Part shown: in pieces, positions 54,776 through 64,000 of the stretch
Layout: each line of letters opens with the position of its first letter
How positions within the stretch are numbered: the stretch's first letter is position 1
Assembly (NCBI GenBank): GCA_963969365.1
Contig: OZ017750.1
Span: 1,860,001-1,924,000 of the forward strand
DNA length: 64,000 nt
DNA from: Asterochloris sp. CNOR1
Lineage: Eukaryota > Chlorophyta > Trebouxiophyceae > Trebouxiales > Trebouxiaceae
Reading direction: 5' to 3'
The notes under the pieces: generated by a model
What the model saw: only the letters and a program-made list of their open reading frames with translations
Told to the model about the DNA's origin: nothing
Databases searched by the model: none
Translations under genes and position numbers: made by a program

Positions 54776-57495
54776 ATGTCAGGCCGCAGGAGGCAATGTG
54801 CCCACTTCATGCATGCCAAACAACGGTTATGCAACGTCTCAGCAGTTGAAGGTCAGCAGTTTTGTGGCAATCACCTGCAAACTGAAGGGCAGCCTGAAGA
54901 CTGTCAGCGCCTGCCCTGCCCCTGGGACCCCAACCAGTGAGGAAGCTGAACCATATTGCCACGTCCAACGTCATGTTGCTCACAGACGGATGGTCGTGGT
55001 ATCTGCAGCACTGTGAAGAAGGGTCAGCTTGAGCGCCACAAGGACATCTGCCCTAAGTTCGTTGAGATCCAGAGCCTGGGCAAGAAGGCATGGCATGTGC
55101 CATCCTGCAATGCTGGCGAGGGGCCTGATGTGGAGCTTCTATGTGGAGTGCAGCACAGCACCTCCACCGCCCTGGACGGGGAGGGCCTGGCACAGCGGAG
55201 AGCTACCTATGCTCAGCAGATGGGGCCTCAAGCTCTGAACAGCTTGATGCAGAAGGTCCACACGGCTTATGAGCAGGTGGGCACCTGAGGCCCTGGTTGG
55301 CATGGCCTGTGCACCCCTGCTCACATTGGGTGTGCTCGTAGCAGAGAGCGCTGCAGGTGTGGCGGCGCAGAGGAGCTAGCTGCCTGCAGGAGTGTTGTCA
55401 GGAACCGCCAGTTGAAGTCCTGGAGCCGCCGACAGCCAACTGGCTGACAAGAGAAGGTCCCCGGCAGAACCGCCCCTTCAGCATGAAGCATGCCCAGCAG
55501 CAGGCCTCCATCATTGGCCACATGGCCAAAGCTGGTCTGCTGCAGGTGGGTCTGTGCATGAACTGAGCTGCTCAGCCTGCAAGCCAACGCTGACAGCCAC
55601 AGCTCTTGAGCTGGCAGCAAAGTGGTTGTGGCAGCTGTTGCATGCAGAGGCAGCTGCTCCTGGGGGAGAGGGCAGGATTGGTGCACAGGAATGCCTGACG
55701 CACTGCTAGTGCCCACTGTGCAACAGGCTTTCCTGAGCATTCCTTCGCCAGGTGTGATGCTGTGCACTGTCACGGGCGCTGGCAGCAGTTTTGCTGGCCA
55801 CATTGGCGGCAATTCAGGTGGACTCTGCGACATCATGCTTGACTTGACAGCGCCAAGGGTGCCGGTGTGGCTGGTGCAGGACGCCGGAAGCAAGGTGTAT
55901 GTGGAGCTGGGGGCGGGCAAGGGCTACCTTTCCTGTGCACTGGCTGACTGTGCCCAGGTGGGCCAGGTTGTGCTGGTGGATGTGGGGACTTTCAGGCTGA
56001 AGGGGGACAGGTGAGGTGTGCACAGAGCACCAGAATCGCACAGCACTGGGTTGACCGGGCTTGCCCGCAAATCTCTGCCTGTGTCCAGGATGCTGTGTCT
56101 TGGCAGTGATGCATGCACAGTGTGCGTGCCAGGGGCAGCAGGTGGGCAGGGTTGCGGCGCCGCATCTGCCAGGCACAAGCTGCCCCTATGGTACCTTTGT
56201 TGGGCATGCTGCATGTTGCCCAGGTAGCCTGCCCCTGTGCTGTCCTGCCACTCATGGGAGGCGATTCTGCAGTGCTGCATTGCGGTGTCCAGCAATACTC
56301 TTTGTGCCTGTGCAGGAGCCTGCGCCAGAGGCCAGGCCTGCAGATGCAGCGGGTGCGGTGCGACTTGAGGGATTTTGACCCTGCCGGGCTGTGCTGGCAG
56401 GCCCCGCAGGCAGCTGTGGCTGCTCAGCCAGCCGCATCCATGGCAATGCTGCACTGCCCAGACTGCCGTGCCAGATGGGATGCTGGGCACGGCGTCTGTC
56501 TCGCCCACCGCCCCCCTGCTGGACAGCGACAGGGCCAGAATGGGCAGCAGCTGGCAGCTGAGGGGCATGCAATCAGCCGAGCCTCAGAGAATGAGTCCGC
56601 AGAGCAGCAGAGAGCTGCAACAGCAGCCAGGGAGTCAAGCAAGGGGCTTTGGGGGCTTCCGCATGGGCTGCGCCCTGGCGCTCCCTGGGTCGCCCATGGC
56701 AAGCACCTCTGCGGGGCTGCCACAGACTTTGCTCTGCGCTGCTGCTCTGGTGCTGTGGTCCCAGGCAGCAGTGCACGCCCCCTGTCACACGCTCGGTCAC
56801 CCAGCCTGACAGGGCAAGCACACGCTGCAACCTTAGCTTCTGCGACTGCTGCTCAGGAGACCCCCAATATACACAGACCCAAAGTTCTGCCTGATGGCTC
56901 ATCAGCCAGTCCTGCAGCGCTGGGCACAGAGCTTCTGCCGCTGCTGGACCCTGGCCGCCTGCAGGGGCTGGCGATTGCCGTTTGCTGCCATCACCGCTGC
57001 ACCTGGCGCCAGTACGTTGGCAAGCCCATGTTTGAGCGGCTAGGGTTCAGCCCAGAGGAGTTTGAGGTGGTCAGCTGGATGACTGGTGAGTACTGGGTTT
57101 TTTTGCATTCGCATGTGTCAGTGATGTGCTTTGTCTTGATGGCAGCTGCTGCCACTCTTCCTGCTGCAGGGTGGGCACTGTGCGGCCATGAAGCAGCAGC
57201 AGGCGCAGCCCAAGCAGAGGAAGGTGGCCGATGCAGAGAGCCTGACAGTGAGTATGCAGGCGTGACAAAGGGCGGGGCTGACCCTCAGCATCCAGCTGCA
57301 GCGTGGGGGCGTGAAGAGCGAATTGTGATAGGTCAGCAATGCAAATACCTGATTGACGAGGGCAGGCGCCAGTGGCTGCAGCAGATGAGTTTTGTCAACT
57401 GTCAGATTGCACAGTACGTTGACCCTCTTGTGTCTGGCGAGAATTGCATATTGTTGGCTCTCCCTCCCAAGCACCCAAACCAAGCACAAACGTGA
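54776..57495 (+). CDS. TRM13: tRNA:m4X modification enzyme TRM13
   Basis: 2'-O-methylates position 4 of the acceptor stem of some tRNAs. The N-terminus has the CCCH-type finger (QCAHFMHAKQRLCN then QQFCGNH) and, across an intron, a CHHC finger C-x5-H-x9-H-x3-C (CPWDPNHTVKKGQLERHKDI, then C). Later exons: NSLMQKVHTAYEQ (to 55275), FSMKHAQQQASIIGHMAKAG (to 55545), the SAM-binding KVYVELGAGKGYLSCALADC (from about 55880), MQRVRCDLRDFDPAGL (56318-56400), HGKHLCGAATDFALRCC (56700-56750), LQGLAIAVCCHHRCTWRQYV with PMFERLGFSPEEFEVVSWMT (56955-57085), then GQQCKYLIDEGRRQWLQQMS and YVDPLVSGENCILLALPP before the stop at 57493-57495. The GAGKG and KHLCG motifs of the family are intact. The middle, Gln/Ser-rich exon (56400-56900) is only partly resolved. 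Confidence 0.92.
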
Positions 57496-58051
57496 CGTCT
57501 CAATGCTTCACATGATGAGGGGCATTGCAGCCCTTTCAGTGCTTCCGAATCAATTGATTGAATTTATAGGCAATAAAAGCAGGTGTGTAGAACATCTGAC
57601 ATGCACAGTGTGTCTTGGAGAGCAAAAGTGGAGGGTTTGAGGGACCATCCCAAGTTTGCTGTGCAGAACAGGGACTAGGCAGTAACACTCTCGCACTCAC
57701 AACAGGCTTAACATAGCAGGCTAGACCTGAGGCTTGAGGTGGACGCACCACAGTACAGACAAGTATATCAAGCATTGTTTATCAATAAAATTGTGACGAG
57801 GCATCTGGGTTGGGCGAGATCAACATCCGGACTCACACAGGGTTGGTGCATGGGATACCGCTCTCGCTCCAGTGGTAGGGGCACTAGACTGTAGGATGAG
57901 GGGGCTGCTGTTAAGGTGGGGAGGTCTGCGGCCGCAGGTGTGGTGGACTGCAAAGCGCCAGGCGCCTCCTTCCTCCGTGCTGCAGCATGCAGCGGCAGCA
58001 GCAGGCGTGTGCTAACAAAGGTGACAAAGTGGGTCCAGCGCTGTTTGGGGG
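57496..58051. other. Convergent 3' region between TRM13 and the DUF506 gene
   Basis: About 556 bp between two facing stop codons. It is less GC-rich than its surroundings and contains AATAAA-like strings (CAATAAAAG near 57573; AATAAAATTG near 57785). It holds both 3' UTRs; no gene is visible. Confidence 0.6.
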
Positions 58052-60888
58052 CTACTGCCGGCCTGAAAGCTTGACGGTGCGGATGGCGGGCAGCTCCCAC
58101 GTGCTGTGCACCGAGCGCTGGCTGGCGCGGCGCTTGGCGTTGGGGGTCGCCCAGCCAGCCACCAGGCCGCCGGGCAGCGCCGCAGCCCGGACACCGTTCC
58201 CCAGATCAGAGGCGCTGGAGCTGCTGATGGCTTGCGGCAGGGTGGCCAGGCTGCTGGACAGCTGAGACTTAGCTGAGACCTGCAAAAGGAGCAGAAGCTG
58301 ATGTTGAACACCTGGGGTTTGGCAGATATCTGCAGATGAAGCAGACCTATGCACATGTGCACTGGCTTGCGCAACATGCTCTACAGTCCTGCCTGACTAG
58401 TGCTAGCAGTGGCTGAGCTGGCTGCATGTGCTGGTGGAGCTCAGCCCAATACTCATTGCGCACATGCAGCACTGTTGTAGGCGGAAGCTGCTGGCACATG
58501 CCCAAAACAAGCTGCTGATGATACGCGCGTCGAGCGGGAAGTTTGCCTCGCCTGGCAACAGCTGCTATCCTAGCCCTTCAGACAAGCTGCCATGTGCAGT
58601 TCCGGCTGCCCACCCACCCACCTTGAAGCCCAGGGTCAGAGTCTGTGGCAGGATGGCATGGCTCGAGGTGCTGGGCGGCTTGGAGGGTTTGCTGCTGCTG
58701 TGCCCCTCGGAGCTGTACTGCGGCAGGGGGCCTGTGGGGCTGTGCCCGCACAGAATCATGGCGTCAAAGCTTTCCAGTTCAGCACTGCGCCGCCGGGTGC
58801 CTGCAGGGCTGCTCCCTTCACAGGCAGTTGAGTCACCCGCATTGGCCCCCACGATAGGCAGGGTTCTGACCTTCGCTGGCAGCCACCTGTAGACAGAGGA
58901 TGCTGCTCAGGACTGAGAAGAGTGGTGGGCCTTTGGGATAACACAGTGCGCTGTGGCTGTCATTAGTGATCTTGCATGACTACATGCAAGAGGGCTTTTG
59001 ATGACTGTGCACGATTCTGCTGTAGATGCTGAGAGGGCACAAGTATCAGCAGGCAAACTGCACCTGCAGCAACAACAGCAGCTGCATAAAGACCCTCAGC
59101 TGCATATGCAAGGTGGGCCACAGATCCCTGCTGGACTGGGTCGCAAGTGTGCCCATGCAGCGTCTTCAGGCCAGGAGCCTGCCCGGAGCCTCACTTGCTC
59201 AGCATGCTCTTGGCCCAGCGCCAGGGGGGCAGGGTGGCCCCGCTGGCTCTGAAGGCAGCTGCCATCTCCGCACACAGGGTCTGCACCAGGGGCACCAGGC
59301 GGGAGGCAGTACCCACAAACTCCTCAGGCACCACCTGTAGCACCTGCAGCAGGGGACAGGGGAAAAGGATCGCAAGAATGCTATGCTGCTGCTGATGTAA
59401 CTGAAGGCAGAGCTATGCACTCAGGGGCAAGCCAGGGCCAAGGACTACTAGGCAATTTGGTGCTGCATTGAGACAATCATGGACCATGAGGAGGGGTTGC
59501 AAAGCTGCCTGTGGGAACACCCAAAGACCTTATGTGCTGGAGGCTCAAGTCTTGGAGGTTCATCAGCAAAGCATCAAACAATGCTGTTGTGCTGGCGAAC
59601 CAAGCACTCGACCCTGCGCTCATTCATCAAAGCAGCTTTGATTGAGGCCGCTGGGAAGGTGGACAAACTGTGCACAAAGCACCCCTCTGGCAAGAAGGCT
59701 TTGCTGGGCGCCCACCTGCTGGTAGGGCACAGTGGCGTGGGGAATCTCAAACTGCTCGCGGAAGCTGGGGTCCAGGATCAGCTCGTCCTGCGTTCCAGGG
59801 GTGGTCACCACCAGGAACTCATGGTGCAGGTGATGGAAGCACTCTTGCCCGCGGCCACCCCCAAGGGCTGTGCGCAGGGCCACCTGGTGGCCCATGGCCG
59901 CCAGGCGCGATGCGATCACTACAATATCCCAGGTGCCATCCTCGCGCACCATGCGGCGCTTGAGCACGCTCAGGTCCCGCAACACCTGCAGACGGGGGCT
60001 GGGGAGGTGAGGGGCGGGAGTCAGGATGGGAGACATCCTTGCACTGGCATGAGAGGTACAGGCTCAAGAAGAAGTCTTGAGGCACTGGTGTGGTACCCCT
60101 CCCTGTACAAGCTGGATGGAGCAGCCATGCAGGCAGCAAGGCTGTGCCCTGTGAACGCATGTGCTCAGTGTTGCAGCACTGCTGTGCCTGAGTGTGGTCA
60201 GTCATGTGTGGCATACTGTGCTCACCACGTCAGACAAGGCTTGAATGAATGGGCCATGAAAAACATGATCAAGGCTTTGGCCCAAAGCGCAGCTGGGCGG
60301 CTGCCGCCTGACATGAAAAGGCACCCGCAGATTCTGCATGTACCCAGCCAACCCGAGGCAAACCAACTACAGAAGCTCCCAGGTGTGCAGCGCATCTTGG
60401 CACAGCACTCAAAGAGGCAATGACAGGCGATCCCACATGGGCGTGTGCCGCCTGCTGGCTTCCTCTGACACATGGCACGCAGACACTTCCAGCAAGCAGA
60501 CATACATGGGTACTGTTGGGGTGCAGGCACCCCGAAGAGACGCAGGCGATGCCGGGAGCCCGAAGCGATGGCGCATCTTGTCTCGAGATTCTCAATCTGC
60601 GCTCACCCGCTTTTCAGCAGTGCTCTGGATTGTGGCCAGCTGCTTGATTTGCTGGTTCTGCCCCTGGGCCAAGGCTCTGGCCTGCAGGTCCTTGAGCGCT
60701 TGCAGGTCATCTAGCTGGAAGATGCCGTCCAGGCTCCCAGGCGATGGCTGCCAGGGCATGCTGGATGCAACCAAGGCTGTCATCGGATCCGCAAACGCCT
60801 CGTCAGTTTGTACAACAAGCCAGAACGCAAGTGTATATACTTTAATTACAATCGTGTCACGCACAGGAGCAAGCCTATTTTGACCCAT
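58052..60888 (-). CDS. DUF506 (PD-(D/E)XK nuclease-fold) plant protein
   Basis: A plant-specific family of nuclease fold with unknown substrate, some members linked to signalling and root-hair growth. Minus-strand exons: a start region (60888, MGQNRLAP, or the inner MTALVASSMPWQPSPGSLDG) with LQALKDLQARALAQGQNQQI, then KRVLRDLSVLKRRMVREDGT and DIVVIASRLAAMGHQVALRT, then HHEFLVVTTPGTQDELILDP, SFREQFEIPHATVPYQQV (59700-59990), LQVVPEEFVGTASRLVPLVQ and ATLPPWRWAKSMLSKWLP joined across a GTGAGG intron. The D-P-x-F-R-x-x-FEI and PPWR...KW motifs fit DUF506. A Ser-rich tail follows (58565-58890), and the last exon from about 58280 ends TWELPAIRTVKLSGRQ, stop 58052-58054. The tail is longer than in typical land-plant members. 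The 5' end may include further exons. Confidence 0.82.
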
Positions 60889-61821
60889 GCACTTTGCAAT
60901 GGCAGGCTGACATTTCTGAGGGTGCAGTCAGCCTCATAAAGCAGGATGCAACCACAGCCTGGCTTGATGGGCCATATCCAGCAGGCGCTGCGTGTGCTCA
61001 GTCTCCCAGGCAGCTTTGATACTGCACCTGTAGAGGGAGCCATTGCAATTGGCAGCTCCTGTCAGGCAGGATCACAGCAAATCAAATGAATGGGGACAAG
61101 TTGGAGCACCCGCTGTGCTGACAGCAGCATGCGATGGCCTGGTTGTCTTGCTTGGCAGGGCAGCCCTTTCGCACTGTACACAGAGCAGCAGGGATTGCCA
61201 GGCGCCCATCAATTACACCTGCAGCGCTGCTGATGCCCCAATCATGTGGTCCTGCTGGTCTGGACAGGTGACAGGGCAGCCCGAATGGCCTCCATCACAT
61301 GTGCTGCAGGACCTTGTTGCAGCCTGCCTGGAACAACACAAGCCTGGAGGACGCCATGTTTGTGGTGCAGCCACCTCCACATGGCAAGTCAAGCGCATCA
61401 GAGACTTGCGCAGGAAGTCAGCTCATGCTGTTGCGCCGCTGCCTGGGTGGCCCTCGGTGGGACTGTACTGACACAGCCAGCACACAGGTCTGCTGGGTGT
61501 TACAGAAGCTTGGACATACGAGTACGGTTCCTAGGGAGTGGTCTGGGCCATTGGGGAGAGCCGGCATGCCTGGCCAAAGTTGGGCCATACTTTCAACCTC
61601 CCTCGTCTTAGGACCAGTCCATTGAGGGAAGTCTACATCACATGAGAGCCGAATTTTCACTGACACTCAGCATGGCAATAGATGTTACCGTTCTTTTCAT
61701 GAAATGATTGTGAATCGAAGGTTAGCAGGAGAGCCAGTCTGGGGAGGAAAACCAAGAGTCATGTGACATGGCCCTTCCCAGAGTGCAATACTGAGTTCCT
61801 GCCGCAGTGATCAGTGCATCA
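60889..61821. other. Intergenic stretch upstream of the DUF506 gene
   Basis: About 930 bp between the DUF506 start and the stop of the next minus-strand gene. It must contain the DUF506 promoter and possibly an untranslated or small first exon. Open frames exist on both strands (for example 61043-61471, +) but none has family resemblance or a coherent exon pattern. Confidence 0.5.
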
Positions 61822-64000
61822 TCAGACGGTGACGCGAATTTGTCTGCTGCCTGTGGAAGTCACAGGGCGCCCCTTGATCTCAAGGTGGGGGTCCTGGGAA
61901 GCCTGGGCAGCTGCCCAGGCCTTGCTGGAGTCCCAAGCATTGTGTGGGCCTATGCTGAGCACCTCTGCAGTTGCTGCAACAGTGACGCTGTCCAGCTTAG
62001 GGGTACTGTTGCTGGGGCGCCTTGATTTCAGGGTTGACTTTGGCAAGAATCCGGCAGGCGGACGCCTGCACAGCCAGACAGGGCTCAGAACGCCCCTGAC
62101 AAGCTTGCTACTGTAGAGAGGGTGGCCTGACCTGCAGCCAGTAGCCCACCTGGAGGTCGGTGCAAAGGTGTAGTGCCAGGGGGTGGCACTGCTGAGGCTG
62201 TTGGGCCCCCCTTCAGCCGATGCTGCCCCTCGCCAGATGGGTCCGTATCCCGCCTTGCCGTCCCGCACGTCAGATGCTGATCGGGCGCCAGACACCCCAG
62301 GCTGGCTGCCATGCAGCCCGGGGGGCCGAAGCCCTGACCCTTCTGCCTTCTCTGACAGTGTCACCAGCGCGTACTCGCGTGGGGTGACTGCCAGGGAGCC
62401 TGCCGCATTGTGAGTGGCTGCAGTAGCTGAAGGGCGGCTGCTGCTCTGCATCGTTGGCAGGGCCACGCAGCGCGGGAGGTCTACCACTGCACCTCCATAC
62501 TGAGGATTGCCCAGCACCTGCTGCCATCCCTGCAGCAGGACAACTTGCACTGCAGGACATGCTTGTTGCTGACTTGACAATGTTACCCGTTGACTGATGG
62601 CAGGCGTCACACCATTCCAGCCCACAACTGGCAATTGCCAGCCAAGCAGGCTGTAATGATCAGCAACTCCGCCAGCTGGGACTGGTGCTTGCCCACCTGG
62701 CCAGCCTCCTCCAGCGGCACCACAGCAGTCCCCATGGCCAAGGCCTGGGGACGAGGCAGGCCCAGCTTGAGCTGCCTCCCACTGCTGCCCAGCTGCAGGC
62801 CATCCCGTAGTACCCGCTGGCTCTGCGGGCGAGGCATCTGGATGTTGCTCATGCGGACGGCACTGACTGCATCTGAGGTTGACTGCCGCCGCCGCCACAA
62901 GCCTGCGCCCCCAAGGCCCCCCACCGTCCTGCAGGGCACCAGCGCCTTGTGAGCAGATCGTTGCGCAGCTGTCTCTTGCCAAGCACTTCTGTTGGGTTGT
63001 GTAGGTCATGGCCCCCAGACCTGGCACGCCCTGCAGCCCACAAGCAGGCACGACTCCCAGGGGGCAGGCAATCGTGTCCTGCATCACCAAGCCCAGCTGC
63101 GTGCAAGCAGCTGAGCAGCTGCCCTGCTCATGCAGGTGCACCCATGAAGAGCATGCAGCAGGACCTGCCTGAGGCCCTGCGCAGTCAGCATGGCTGCAGC
63201 TGCCATGGCGGCCTCGCCTGGCGGGCCACCTGGCGCGCTCAGCCGCTCGCTGTGCGCCTGAGGCAGCAGCCTGGACAACGAGAGGATGGTGCGGGCCCTG
63301 TGGCGCCGTGCCTGCTGCCTCTGCTCCTCCAGGGCAGATGCTGCGCCTGAGGAGGAGGATGTGTCGTCTGTGTCACTGTCCGAACAATCCTCCTCCTGTG
63401 GCACCAACAGGAAAGTAGTGGCAGATATGAAGGCAGAAGCCTGTGGCTGTGGTAAAGAGCGATGGCGGCCTACAGATGCAGCTTCAGAGGACATACAGAA
63501 CTGAGGGCTTTACCATGTGGCTATTGGACAATCCATCTGGTCTCAACGACTGAAGCTTGAGCACAGAGAAGGGACACAATGACAGATTTAGGTTCACCTA
63601 CAGATTTGGGACAGAGACAACCAGCGCCCCGTGGCCATGCCCTGTATCTGAGATCAGCTGACACAAGATGGCTGCAAAACTTGAGCTCCAACTTAGAGAA
63701 CAGCCTGCCTTGAAGTCTGCAGACTGGGGGCTCGGTGGCAGGTGGCTGCCTGTGCACCCACCTGCAGCTGGCTAGACAACTAAGCAATGCAGATCCTCCA
63801 CTCCACAAGATGCAACCCACCTGTGCATCAGCAGTCTGTGCCTGGCAGGCCGCACTGCTGTGCGCAGCCAGCAGCAGTGAGGCTGCACTGGGAGGGACCA
63901 GGACGTGCAGCTCCCTGAGTGCAGCAGCTACAGCTGCTGGGCTGGCGTAGTCCAGCAGCGTCACCGCGACTGCAGCCCCCATGCGCGCCAGGTGGGCTGT
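61822..64000 (-). CDS. 3' part of an unrecognised gene, cut by the right edge
   Basis: From the right: AAVAVTLLDYASPAAVAAAL with RELHVLVPPSAASLLLAAHS (64000 to 63821, GTGGGT donor), then EEDCSDSDTDDTSSSSGAAS with RARTILSLSRLLPQAHSERL and AAMLTAQGLRQVLLHALHG (about 63140-63400), then SAVRMSNIQMPRPQSQRVLR, GRQLKLGLPRPQALAMGTAV and QLAELLIITACLAGNCQL (about 62630-62938). Next, in another frame, come TPREYALVTLSEKAEGSGLR and IWRGAASAEGGPNSLSSATP (about 62130-62400) and a tail KSTLKSRRPSNSTPKLDSV...RQIRVTV, stop 61822-61824. The first parts look helical and folded, the last parts disordered and Ser-rich. I recognise no family. A single 439-codon frame (61822-63141) also spans the region without a stop, but in its right half it reads unlike protein. 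Confidence 0.45.

Noticed and set aside
1-64000. Transposable elements, virus-like elements, CRISPR arrays, tRNA or rRNA genes
   Set aside because: No long terminal or inverted repeats, reverse transcriptase, integrase or transposase motifs, regular spacer arrays or cloverleaf sequences were noticed on either strand. Small RNA genes could have been missed by eye.

Overview
The window is nuclear DNA of a green alga, most likely a trebouxiophyte (Coccomyxa/Trebouxia-like). The evidence is plant-type proteins of plastid and cytosol (Ycf37/PYG7, RETICULATA-type DUF3411, DUF506, plant-type asparaginyl-tRNA synthetase, topoisomerase VI subunit A), many short introns that nearly all end in CTGCAG or TTGCAG and begin GTGAG/GTGGG, and a moderately high GC content. 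It is gene dense: about 16 protein genes in 64 kb, with no rRNA, tRNA, CRISPR or transposable element that I can support. Gene spans below run from start to stop codon; exon limits were read by eye from splice sites, phase and family resemblance.

Layout, left to right: asparaginyl-tRNA synthetase (-, C-terminus cut by the window edge); a 1.8-kb stretch with only loose exon candidates; PYG7/Ycf37 photosystem I assembly factor (+); Mediator subunit MED20 (-); SNARE VTI1 (+) with a second, alternative SNARE exon; an EI24-domain membrane protein (-); MMS19 HEAT-repeat Fe-S/DNA-repair factor (-); eIF5-mimic protein 5MP/BZW (-); Reb1/TTF1-like Myb protein (-); HOP/STI1 co-chaperone (+); an armadillo-repeat protein (-); a receptor-like pseudokinase with a long Q/P/S-rich tail (+); a RETICULATA/DUF3411 plastid protein (-); an unrecognised low-complexity protein (+); TOP6A/SPO11-3 (-); MPV17/PMP22 protein (+); TRM13 tRNA methyltransferase (+); DUF506 nuclease-fold protein (-); and the 3' part of an unrecognised gene (-) cut by the right edge. 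This is a set of housekeeping genes, not a pathway cluster. Several divergent pairs share very short promoters (TOP6A/MPV17 about 80 bp, Myb/HOP about 150 bp). The Myb, 5MP and MMS19 genes follow one another on the minus strand with almost no space, and the Myb stop and the 5MP start appear to overlap as ATGA.

The most striking signal is not a gene. In at least six genes, the introns hold decayed tandem copies of the edge of the adjoining exon together with its splice site. Copies of exon starts lie upstream in the preceding intron; copies of exon ends lie downstream in the following intron. They repeat at roughly 80-290 bp and are graded from about 85% identity to barely detectable. In VTI1 an entire SNARE-motif exon is duplicated and both versions keep an open, in-phase reading frame. 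I call these exon-edge echoes; they suggest introns here grow by repeated tandem duplication across exon-intron junctions and may feed alternative splicing.
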